Assembly: GCA_013693855.1 (NCBI GenBank)
Contig: CP059261.1
Span: forward strand, 326,049 to 332,812
Source: Micropruina sp.
GTDB taxonomy: Bacteria; Actinomycetota; Actinomycetes; Propionibacteriales; Propionibacteriaceae
Direction: 5' to 3'
Length of the DNA: 6,764 bases
The notes under the pieces were generated by a model. That model did not search any database. It saw only the letters and a program-made list of their open reading frames with translations, and had not been told where the DNA came from. Below are positions 1 to 6,764 of this stretch, in pieces. Within the stretch, counting starts at the first letter, position 1. Every line of letters begins with the position of its first letter. The translations under genes and the position numbers were made by a program.

Positions 1-441
1 CCGTGGGGTGGTGGACACCGCGGCCGGCAGGGCGGCCGGCGGCTTTTCGACGGCGTAGGAGTGGCGGACGGGCACCGAACCCGATCCGCGCTGGATCTGG
101 ACCCGGACCACACCCGGCGCCACCGCCTGGACGATCACCGTGCCCCGCGGGGTTTCGACGCGCAACGTGGGGTCGGACGCGGTTGCGTCCGGGCCGCTTG
201 GGACCGGCGATGTGGTGGGGGCCGGGCCGGTCATGTCCAGCAGCCCGAGCCGCCAGGCGATTGCGCCGCCGCCGGCGGCGGCCCCGAGGGTCGCTGCCGA
301 GGTCAACAAGGCGCGGCGGGGCCACAGCCGTTTGGCGACCGGAGTGGGCTCTTCAACCATGCGTCGGGGCATCGCGGACGAACCCGGCAGCGGCCGGATG
401 TTCGTCGGATCCTCGTCAGGCCTGGAAAACTTGGACGACAT
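1..441 (-). CDS. Exported protein, probable GH31-type glycoside hydrolase N-terminus (partial)
   Basis: The first 147 codons are present and the 3' part lies beyond the left edge. From ATG at 441 the frame is open to base 1. Residues 1-40 are a polar N-terminal tail. Residues 41-46 (PRRALL) followed by an Ala/Gly-rich hydrophobic stretch to about 68 look like a twin-arginine-type signal or membrane anchor, though the motif is not a perfect Tat consensus. A Thr/Pro/Ser-rich spacer (70-91) leads into a beta-rich segment, TLRVETPRGTVIVQAVAPG, then VVRVQI and HSYAV (92-131). This pattern resembles the N-terminal beta-sandwich that precedes the catalytic barrel of GH31 alpha-glucosidases and alpha-xylosidases. 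The catalytic domain is not in view, so the family call is tentative. The chosen start overlaps the end of the kinase gene by 26 bp and lacks a clear ribosome binding site, which suggests translational coupling. ATG codons at 372 and 360 in the same frame are alternatives that would shorten the tail before the twin arginines. Confidence 0.55.
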   Translation of the reverse strand, partial: MSSKFSRPDEDPTNIRPLPGSSAMPRRMVEEPTPVAKRLWPRRALLTSAATLGAAAGGGAIAWRLGLLDMTGPAPTTSPVPSGPDATASDPTLRVETPRGTVIVQAVAPGVVRVQIQRGSGSVPVRHSYAVEKPPAALPAAVSTTPR

Positions 442-2581
442 TGCTGATGAAATTGGTGACGTAGAGCTTGCCGGTGCTTTCGTCCACGGCCGCGCCGGTC
501 GGTCGGTTGGCGGTGGAGAACCGGTCGACCCGGGTGAGGGTGTCGAAGCTGATGACATCCACCTTCCGTGCGTAGAGGCAGGTCAGATAGGCCACGTGCG
601 CATCCTCGTCCACGGCCACCCGGGAGGGTCCAGCGTCCATGTCGAAGGTCTTGCGGATCGAGCGGTGGTCCAGGTCGATCACGCTCACGCTGCCGCCGCC
701 GTTCTCCCCGTCACCATAGTTGCCCACGAACGCGAGCCGTGCTTCGGACGCGATCGCGATGGTGTTGGGGTTCTTGCCCACGCGCAGGACGCTGATTTTC
801 CGTTGCGCGTTCAGGTCGATCACCGTCACCTTGTTGCTGTCCCAGTGGCCCACGTACGCCATCTGGTCGCGCTCGTCGACGGCGATGACCCGCGGCTTGG
901 CGCCGACCGGCACCGCACGGATCAGCTTTCGGCTGGACAGGCTGATGACTTTCATCGTGGAACTGCCCGCTGCGACGGCATAGGCGACTTTCTGGGACGA
1001 ATGCACGGTCACGCGGACGGGCCCCTCCCCGGTGCTGACCGAGCCGACCATGCCGTAATGCTGCAACTCGTAGATCTGCACCACACCCACACCGTCGCAG
1101 CCGACGAGCAGCAGTCCCGATGCGGGATCGACGGCAATGCTTTGGGGCTGGTGACCGACGTTGATTTGTTTGACCACGGTGTTCGAGTCGAGATTGATCA
1201 CCGATACCGAGTCGTTCTTGTATTGGCGACGAACGCGAGCCGCGCGCCGGGGTTGATCGCGATTCCGTGCGGCCCGTCCTTCACGTGGATCTTGTCGGCG
1301 AGGTGCGCGACCGCGGCACGGGTCGGCGGACTGCTCTCGTTGGTGGGTTCTGGCGTCTCGGTCGTGGTCTCGACGGTGGGCGTGATCGCGAACGAGGCCG
1401 CCGCGGCGGGCTTGCTCCCGGAGAACAACGAGGAGAACGCCCACAGCCCGCCGCCGGTCAGGACGGCCGCCGCGACGACCACGGCCACGGTCAGCGCGAG
1501 GGTCTTGACCGGTCCGCCGGCGCGCGCGGTCCGGGCCGGCGGCGGGACGGCCGCAGGGGCTGGCACCGGCCGGGGAGGGTTGGGCACGCGGCGCTGGGTG
1601 ACGGCCACGGTCGTGGGATCGTAGAGCCCTTTGACGTCCGCCTCGCGAGGGCCGTGCCCGCGACGTGTGTGGCGTCGACGGGCTGGGGTCGGGCACGGGG
1701 GCAGGGACGCGTACGGCGCGGGCGTCGGCTGCGGGCCGGCCTCGCCGCCGTCGAGGAGCCGTTGCAGCGCCCGGAGTTCGGTCACGGCGTCCAGCGCCGA
1801 GCGGGGCCGTCGGTTCGGGTCCTTGGCGAGCAGGCTGGCCAGCACGCGGTTCGCGGCGTCCACTCCCGGCCCTGCGCCGGCGAGCCGGGGATGGGTGCGG
1901 AGAGGTGCTGCTCCATGACGTGCAGATCCGAGCCCTGGTACGGGTTGTTGCCCGACAGCAGGATCCAGAAGAGGCACCCCAGCGAGTACAGGTCACTGCG
2001 GACGCTCGCCTGCCGCCCCTCGATCCGCTCCGGAGCGGCGAAGGCGACGCTCCCGGCCAGCATGCCCGTCTGCGTGAGCTCGGACTGCTCCTCCTGAGCG
2101 ATGCCGAAATCGCACAGGTAGGCGAACAGGTCGCTGCCGGTGCGCGAGAGCAGCACGTTGGACGGCTTCACGTCGCGGTGGATGATCCCCAAGGCGTGGG
2201 CGTCCGCCAGGGCCGACGCGACCTGGGCGGTCAGATCCGCGCTCAACGCCAGCGGGAGCGGGCCACGTTCGCGCAGGTACGCGGCGAGGTCCCCGCCGGG
2301 CACCCGCTGCATGGCGAGGTACAGCCAGTCGTCGATGCGTCCGTGTTCGTACACCTGGACGACGTGGGGGACTGCATCTTGGCCAGCAACTCGCCCTCGC
2401 GTTCGAAGCGGGCCACGAAGCTGGGGTCGGCGGCGAAGCGTGCGTCCAGCACTTTCAGCGCCACCGAACGATTGGGTCGCTCCTGCCGGGCGGAGTAAAC
2501 CACCCCCATTCCACCGCGGCCGATTTCACCGGTTATGACGAATGCGCCGAACCGGACGCCAATGTAGGAGGATTCGCTCAC
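416..2581 (-). CDS. Transmembrane Ser/Thr protein kinase with extracytoplasmic seven-repeat YVTN beta-propeller (frameshifted in this sequence)
   Basis: PknD-like receptor kinase of 722 aa after restoring three missing bases. It transfers phosphate from ATP to Ser/Thr of cytoplasmic partners. The kinase domain spans about 10-275: glycine loop GRGGMG (21-26), ATP lysine K43 in VALKV, catalytic HRDVKPSN with D137 and N142, DFG at 158-160, an activation loop with the TQT pair T170/T172 typical of autophosphorylated bacterial kinases, and APE at 183-185. The usual P+1 threonine is Ser178. A Pro/Ala-rich juxtamembrane linker (281-358) leads to one membrane helix (about 361-386), then a Thr/Pro-rich outer stalk (395-430). 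From about 430 to the end lie seven repeats of about 42 aa, with blade cores such as ARLAFVAN, QMAYVGH and KLYVTN. M. tuberculosis PknD has the same plan but with NHL blades. Frame breaks lie at the G5 run 2366-2370, the G4 run 1887-1890 and near 1220-1224, each one base short. The linker at 300-320 could hide two further compensating indels. The start is GTG 2581, set by a ribosome binding site. It is divergent from the FHA-ABC gene, a likely substrate. Confidence 0.9.
1220..1224. other. Apparent one-base deletion in first propeller blade
   Basis: The coding strand reads AATACAAG. One extra base here joins ARLAFVAN to YKNDSVSVINLD, or to TKNDSVSVINLD, restoring a canonical YVTN blade. This is the only one of the ten breaks that does not fall on a G/C run of four or more. 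Confidence 0.8.
1887..1890. other. Apparent one-base deletion in kinase gene
   Basis: A run of four G needs a fifth base to join HLSAPIP to RLAGAGPGVDAANRVLASLL in kinase lobe C. Confidence 0.85.
2366..2370. other. Apparent one-base deletion in kinase gene
   Basis: A run of five G (C on the coding strand) needs a sixth base to join ELLAKMQSP to HVVQVYEHG within kinase lobe N. Without it the frame leaves the kinase fold at once. Confidence 0.85.
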
Positions 2582-2762
2582 CTGGGTACCTTCTGCGGGT
2601 TCTCGGGCGACATGGTAGGGGTTGCGTGTCGGACTCAGTCTCGACGCCCATTCCTGTGCATAGCGGGGTGCTTCACATCGCGGCGACAGTGCGGTCCTCG
2701 CCGTCGATACGGCTATGCTGCGCGCGACCTATCCGAATCTGCGCGGGGAGCGCACACGCACC
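2582..2762. promoter_or_regulatory. Divergent intergenic region between kinase and FHA-ABC genes
   Basis: These 181 bp must hold both outward promoters, unless one gene is read from elsewhere. On the minus strand TACCAT (2612-2617) fits a TAnnnT -10 element and would give a leader of about 24 nt with the kinase ribosome binding site in it, but I see no good -35. On the plus strand TATGCT (2714-2719) is a possible -10 for the transporter gene, again without a convincing -35. The plus-strand word GTCGGACTCAG at 2628-2638 recurs with one extra G upstream of the second transporter gene. GACTCAGTC (2632-2640) is a small palindrome. Confidence 0.4.
2589..2594 (-). promoter_or_regulatory. Ribosome binding site of the kinase gene
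   Basis: The minus strand reads AGAAGG, 7 nt before the GTG at 2581-2579. It matches the anti-Shine-Dalgarno core at five of six positions and decides the GTG start of the kinase. Confidence 0.7.
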
Positions 2763-5272
2763 ATGACCACGCTCAGCCTGGACATTGACGGCGAGGTCGT
2801 CGACTTCGCTCCTGAAGGCGTCGTGATCCTCGGTCGGGACGATTCCGCGGATTTCCGGGTGCCCAATGTCCTCGTTTCCAGGCGGCACCTGGAGCTGCGC
2901 CCGGGGCCGCCAACTGGCTGGCGCGTGATCTGCACACGATGAACGGCACGTTTGTCAGCGGCGCCCGCATTCCTGCCGAGCGTGGCCTGCCGATCGAGGC
3001 GGGCATGGTGCTGATGCTGGGCGACCCGTTGACCGGTTCCAGGGTGCAGGTGCTCGGGCGCCGGGGGCGAGTCCAGTGGATGACACCGTCGGCCGCACCT
3101 CGTGCCGTGATGCGGTCAGGCTGGGGCGGTCCCCGGCAACGACGTCGTCATCCCGGACCCGATGGTGAGCGCCCACCATGCCCGGCTGACCCGGCTCGGG
3201 GTGCCCGTTACCTGTTGGATGACCTGGGGTCGACCAACGGCACCTTCGTGGACGGGGTGCGCATCGAGCGCAGGGAGGTGGTCCCGGGACAGGTGGTGAG
3301 TCTCGGCGGCGCCTTCTTCCAGGTGACAGCGGACGGCCTCGTCCGGATCGCGGTGGAGGGCGCTCCCGCGGGACCGGGACGTGGCGAGCCGGAGGTGGCG
3401 CTGAGGGTGAGCGATCTGACGTTCACGGTGCCGGTGGACGCGAGCGCGCGGGCGCAGGGAGCACCCGACCGGAAAGCCCTCCTCGACCGGGTGACGTTCA
3501 CGGTCCCGCACCGCAGCCTGCTCGCCGTCATCGGTCCGTCCGGGGCCGGGAAGTCGACGCTGTTGAAGGCCATGACCGGTGCGCTCCAGCCCGACGCCGG
3601 CCAGGTGCTGTTCAACGGGCTGGACCTGGCCAACTTCGCGAAATCGCTGGCCGACCGCATCGGCATCGTGCCGCAGGACGATCTCGTCCACCCCGAACTG
3701 ACCGCCCGACAGGCCCTGGACTACGCGGCCCGGCTGCGGTTCCCGGACGACGCCACGCCGGCGGAGCGGGCTGACGCGGTCGGTTGGGCGCTGACCGAAC
3801 TGGGGCTGACGAGCCAGGCGGAGCTGCGCATCCGCCAGCTGTCCGGTGGCCAGCGCAAACGGGTGAGCACGGCCATGGAACTGCTCACCAAGCCCGACCT
3901 GCTGTTCCTGGACGAACCGACGTCCGGCCTCGACCCCAACCTCGATCGCGAGGTGATGCAGCTGCTGGGGACGCTGGCGCACGGCACCGCGCAGAACCCC
4001 AGCGGACGCACCGTGGTGGTGGTCACGCATTCCACCCAGAACCTGGACAAGGCGGATCTCGTTCTGTTGCTGGCGCCCGGGGAAAGGTCGCCTACTTCGG
4101 TCCACCGGGCCAGTTGCCGGACTTCTTCGCTCCGCGTCTGGGCGCCGACACCTCCTATCCCGGGATCTACGCGCTCATCGCCGGGGCGCCGGACGCGGCG
4201 CAGGCCGCCTTCGCCGCCAGCCGCCTGGCTCCTCGTTCGTCCGTCCCGGCCCATGTCGCTGCCCCGAGCCCGCCGACCAGGTCCCGTCCTCGACGGCTCC
4301 TGCCCCAGGCCCTCACCCTGCTCAGCCGTCAAACCCGGCTGATGGCGGCCGACCGCTCCCTGCTGCTGTTCACGCTGGCCCTCCCCGTGGTCGTCGGCCT
4401 GCTCACCACAGCGGTCCGCGCCACGGACGGGTTCAACGCCGCCCGGACCACCGACGCGGTGACCGATCCCCGCATCCTGCTGGTGGTGCTCGTCTTCGGA
4501 GCCGTGCTCATGGGCATCGTGCCCAGCGTTCGTCAGCTCGTGGGGAGCGGGCGATCTTCCTCCGCGAGGCCGGGGTCGGCGTTCGGCCGTCCGCGTACCT
4601 GGCGTCCAAGGCGCTGCTGCTGGGTGTGGTCTGCGCCATCCAGTCGGCCCTGATGGTGACGGTCGCCCTGCTGGTCAACGTCCATCCCGCGACGGGGTGG
4701 CGTGGCCGCTGTGGGTGGAGCTCTGGGTGGTGTCGTTCGCGATCGCGTGGGCGTCCTCCGGTCTTGGGCTGCTGCTGTCCAGCCGGGTGTCCACCTCGGA
4801 GCAGGTCATGCCGCTGATGGTGCTGGTGCTCATGTTCCAGTTGGTCATGAGCGGTGGCGTACTGGACGTCACCGGCCCCGGGGTGAATCAGGTCTCCTTG
4901 ACCGCCCTGTCGCGGTGGGGGTTCGCGGCGGGTGCCGCCTCGCTGGACTTCAACCGGTCCATCACCTGCAACGCCGAGATCCTCATCACGGCGAAGGAGG
5001 ACGAGGAGGTGAACAAGAAGACCAAAGAGGTGACCGACGAGCAGAACCAGAAGGCCGCCGACAACGCGACCAAGAACGGCCTGCCCATCCCCACCCCCAA
5101 GGCGCCCAAGGTCCAGCACCGGCAGGTCGATTGCGCCACGGTCGCCGATCAGGATCCGTTGTGGGAGGCCACCGGGCTGCGGTGGCTCGGGAACCTCTTG
5201 GCACTCGGCTTCTGGACGACCGCGTACCTCGTCGGGACGTACTTCTCCCTGCGGCGTACGGCCAGGCGCTAG
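2763..5272 (+). CDS. FHA-FHA-ABC transporter, Rv1747-like, ABCG-type domain order (frameshifted in this sequence)
   Basis: ATP-driven exporter with ATPase and permease in one chain, 838 aa after restoring seven missing bases. FHA-1 (about 1-95) keeps the phosphothreonine-binding set G24-R25, S39/H42 and N61-G62. FHA-2 (about 117-190) keeps G122-R123, S137/H140 and N160-G161. The ABC ATPase domain (about 212-450) is complete: Walker A GPSGAGKST (259-267), Q-loop VPQDD, signature LSGGQ (361-365), Walker B with D385-E386, H-loop H424. Six membrane helices follow at about 534-556, 572-595, 618-640, 650-678, 683-705 and 807-830, the ABC2/ABCG arrangement. Between helices 5 and 6 is a large outer loop, rich in Lys/Glu, with two cysteines (C738, C793). 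M. tuberculosis Rv1747 has this same order and is phosphorylated by the neighbouring kinase PknF, its FHA-1 reading the phosphothreonines. By analogy this protein is a likely target of the divergent kinase. The cargo cannot be told from sequence. ATG 2763 is preferred over ATG 2715 because FHA-1 starts there and GGGGAG lies at 2745-2750, though 12 nt away. Confidence 0.9.
2903..2906. other. Apparent one-base deletion in FHA-1
   Basis: A run of four G needs a fifth base to give ELRPGAANWLARDLHTMNGT, a normal FHA ending. As it stands the frame stops at 2940-2942. Confidence 0.8.
3063..3077. other. Apparent one-base deletion between the FHA domains
   Basis: A frame change is needed here to reach VDDTVGRTSCRDAVRLGRS. 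The G5 run at 3063-3067 is the likeliest site (giving GRRGASPVDD). A missing G near 3076 (giving RVQVDD) is the alternative. Confidence 0.6.
3131..3134. other. Apparent one-base deletion in FHA-2
   Basis: A run of four C needs a fifth base to join AVRLGRSP to GNDVVIPDPMVSAHHARL. Confidence 0.85.
3198..3206. other. Apparent one-base deletion in FHA-2
   Basis: A base is missing in the G4 run 3198-3201 (giving RLGGARYLLDDLGSTNGT) or in the C3 run 3204-3206 (giving RLGVPRYLL). The first gives the more typical FHA sequence. Confidence 0.8.
4079..4082. other. Apparent one-base deletion after the ATPase domain
   Basis: A run of four G needs a fifth base to join VLLLAPG to GKVAYFGPPGQLPDFF, the standard end of an ABCG-type ATPase domain. 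Confidence 0.9.
4542..4545. other. Apparent one-base deletion in permease
   Basis: A run of four G needs a fifth base to join VRQLVG to ERAIFLREAGVGVRPSAYL, the connecting segment before membrane helix 3. Confidence 0.9.
4694..4697. other. Apparent one-base deletion in permease
   Basis: A run of four G needs a fifth base to join VNVHPATG to VAWPLWVELWVV at the start of membrane helix 4. Confidence 0.9.
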
Positions 5273-5299
5273 TCGGGACTCAGCATGGACGGGCCCGAG

Positions 5300-5328
5300 T
5301 CGACAACGGGCGGCGCCAGGCGTACCGT
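5300..5328 (+). promoter_or_regulatory. Probable promoter for a leaderless transcript of the second transporter gene
   Basis: TCGACA (5300-5305) matches the TTGACA -35 at five of six bases. A 17-bp spacer follows, then TACCGT (5323-5328), which fits the actinobacterial TAnnnT -10. Only 9 bases separate the -10 from the ATG at 5338, and no ribosome binding site is present, so transcription would start at or next to the start codon. The rest of the 65-bp gap holds no convincing terminator. Confidence 0.55.
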
Positions 5329-5337
5329 AGCTCGGCT

Positions 5338-6764
5338 ATGCACGATTTCCCGCCCGAGATCGATGCCTATACCCCGGCAGAGACCTCACGTCCGGACACG
5401 CGCAGCCCAGCACGCTTCCTGCTGTGGATGCTGCGCGTGCAAGCCGACGTGCTCGCGGCCCTGGCGATCACGGGGACGCTGTGGTTCCTGCCGAGCGCGC
5501 TGAGCCCGTTCCTGCTCGGCCGGGCGATCGACACCGGCGTCCTCAAGGGCGACCCGGTGGCGACCCTCGGCTGGTCGGCGCTGCTCTCCCTGGTGATCCT
5601 GATCGGCGCGGCGGGCGGCATCCTGCAGCACACCTTCGCCGTCCGCGGCTGGCTGATCGCGCTTTACGGGACGCAGAAACTGGCCACCCGCAAGGCCGTG
5701 CAACTGGGCCACGTGCTGTCACGCCGGCTCCCCACCGGCGAGGTGATGAGCATCTCGTCCTCGGACTCGAACACGTTCGGCGCCACCTTCGAGGTCGTCG
5801 CGCGGGCGTTCGGCGCCTTCGGCGCGTTCGTCCTGGTGGCCGTGATGATGCTGCAGGCATCGGGCCTGCTGGGCGTGATCGTGCTGATCGCGGCTCCGAT
5901 CCTGGTGGGGGCGGCCTCGCCCGTCCTGCGTCCGCTCAACGCGGCGGAGACCGCCGAGCGCACCCAGAACAGCGAACTGACCGGCATGGCGACCGACATC
6001 GTGTCCGGCCTGCGCATCCTGCGCGGCATCGGCGGGGAGAAGACCTTCGGCGACAACTACGCCGCCCAGTCGCAGAAGGTGCGTTACCTCGGGGTGCGGA
6101 CGGGCACGTGGCAGGCGGTGGTCGAGACGCTGTCGGTGCTGCTGTCGGGGCTGCTGCTGGTGACCCTGGTCTGGCTCGGCTCCCACGAGATGCTGGCGGG
6201 CCGGCTCACGATCGGCCAGTTGATCAGCTTCGTCGGCTACGCGATCTTCATGGTCTGGCCCTTGCAGACGCTGTTCGAACTCGCTCAGAAGTGGGTGCAG
6301 GGCCTGGTGTCGGCGCGCAAGACCATCGTACTGCTCGGCGCCGAGGTGCCCTGGGCGGCCGGAGCCGGCAGCCTGGCGGATCGTCCGACACTTCACGACG
6401 AGGCGTCGGGGGTGACCGTTCGTCCCGGCGAGTTCCTGGTGGTCGTGTCGGCCAACCCGGACGCCTCGGCCGCACTCGCCGACCGGCTCGGCCGCTACCT
6501 TCCCGGCGACGCCGTCCTCGGCGAAGAGGACGAGGACGAGGACCTCAAGGGCCGTCGCGCCCGGCTGGCCCACGCGGAGAAGGAGCGGCGTCGCGCCGAA
6601 CAGGCCCGGGTCGATGCCGAACGCGCCCAGCAGCCCTGGGGCGTCAGCGCGGACGGGGTCGACTACGCCGACCTGCGGCTGGCCGACCTGCGCGCGAAGG
6701 TGCTGGTGAGCGACACCGGCAGCCAGCTGTTCGCCGGCACGCTGCAACAGGCGCTCGACCCCGG
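5338..6764 (+). CDS. ABC exporter half-transporter with degenerate nucleotide-binding domain (partial)
   Basis: The frame is open for 475 codons to the right edge without any frameshift. The six-helix exporter domain covers about 30-330: helices near 36-60, 78-100, 155-176, 177-197, 263-282 and 293-318, with the conserved segments RRLPTGEVMSISSSDSN before helix 3 and SARKTIVLL before the ATPase domain. The nucleotide-binding domain begins near 350 (ASGVTVRPGEFLVVVS) but its Walker A is gone: the positions of GxxGxGKST read SANPDASAA (371-379), with Ser377 where the ATP-binding lysine should be. The Q-loop glutamine also appears to be lost (VLVSDTGSQLFAGTL, 456-470). Between these two sites there is an acidic run, EEDEDED (395-401), and a charged helical stretch to about 428 that ordinary ATPase domains lack. 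In heterodimeric exporters one half often has a defective site and the partner supplies catalysis, so I expect a second half-transporter gene next downstream. No ribosome binding site precedes ATG 5338, which fits the leaderless promoter. Confidence 0.85.
   Translation, partial: MHDFPPEIDAYTPAETSRPDTRSPARFLLWMLRVQADVLAALAITGTLWFLPSALSPFLLGRAIDTGVLKGDPVATLGWSALLSLVILIGAAGGILQHTFAVRGWLIALYGTQKLATRKAVQLGHVLSRRLPTGEVMSISSSDSNTFGATFEVVARAFGAFGAFVLVAVMMLQASGLLGVIVLIAAPILVGAASPVLRPLNAAETAERTQNSELTGMATDIVSGLRILRGIGGEKTFGDNYAAQSQKVRYLGVRTGTWQAVVETLSVLLSGLLLVTLVWLGSHEMLAGRLTIGQLISFVGYAIFMVWPLQTLFELAQKWVQGLVSARKTIVLLGAEVPWAAGAGSLADRPTLHDEASGVTVRPGEFLVVVSANPDASAALADRLGRYLPGDAVLGEEDEDEDLKGRRARLAHAEKERRRAEQARVDAERAQQPWGVSADGVDYADLRLADLRAKVLVSDTGSQLFAGTLQQALDP

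Noticed and set aside
140..1624. Long plus-strand open frame of 494 codons opposite the kinase
   Set aside because: It is antisense to the propeller and linker, has a His/Asp/Arg-rich composition with no recognisable domain, and is typical of shadow frames in high-GC DNA.
2715..2762. Upstream ATG 2715 as start of the FHA-ABC gene
   Set aside because: The extra 16 residues are Arg-rich and precede the FHA fold. ATG 2763 starts exactly at the first FHA strand and has GGGGAG upstream.
3116..4105. Minus-strand open frame of 329 codons opposite the ABC ATPase
   Set aside because: The other strand holds an unmistakable ATPase domain here. The antisense product is Arg/Gln/His-rich without motifs.
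1220..4697. Programmed frameshifting as the cause of the broken frames
   Set aside because: Ten shifts in two genes, with no slippery heptamers or stimulators evident and all fixed by adding one base, is not how programmed frameshifting occurs.
5277..5301. GACTC/GAGTC inverted repeat after the FHA-ABC stop codon as a terminator
   Set aside because: The arms are only 5 bp with a 15-base loop and there is no T tract, so neither a terminator nor a clear operator can be supported.
5719..6747. Minus-strand open frame of 342 codons opposite the second transporter
   Set aside because: The plus strand encodes the exporter without interruption. The antisense product is low-complexity and lacks a domain.

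Overview
The window is very GC-rich DNA with the codon bias of an actinobacterium. Twin-arginine-like export signals, PknD-like kinases and FHA-ABC transporters of the Rv1747 kind also point to that group. I cannot name the genus. There are no RNA genes, mobile elements or CRISPR arrays that I can support.

Layout. On the minus strand, reading leftward from about 2581, lies a transmembrane Ser/Thr protein kinase whose outer part is a seven-repeat YVTN-type beta-propeller (416..2581). Overlapping its stop codon is the start of an exported protein that looks like the N-terminus of a GH31-type glycoside hydrolase (1..441, cut by the window edge). On the plus strand, divergent from the kinase across a 181-bp intergenic region, is a full-length ABC transporter with two N-terminal FHA domains (2763..5272). 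It has the domain order of Mycobacterium tuberculosis Rv1747. After 65 bp with a good promoter-like sequence comes a second transporter gene, an ABC-exporter half-transporter (5338 to the right edge), whose nucleotide-binding domain has lost its Walker A motif and carries an acidic, charged insertion.

Reading frame problem. The kinase and the FHA-ABC gene are each broken into several frames by apparent single-base deletions (3 and 7). Nine of the ten can be placed on runs of four or five G or C that are one base short. Putting the bases back gives one continuous protein in each case (722 and 838 aa) with every expected motif intact. The flanking genes read cleanly through similar runs. I treat both genes as intact genes damaged by local sequence error. 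Residue numbers given for them refer to the corrected proteins.

How the genes may work together (inference). The kinase would sense something outside the membrane with its propeller and phosphorylate threonines inside the cell. The FHA domains of the neighbouring transporter bind phosphothreonine, so they are the obvious readers, as established for PknF and Rv1747 in M. tuberculosis. The exported hydrolase and the second exporter suggest that the cargo or signal may be a glycan, glycolipid or other envelope component, but nothing in the sequence fixes the substrate.
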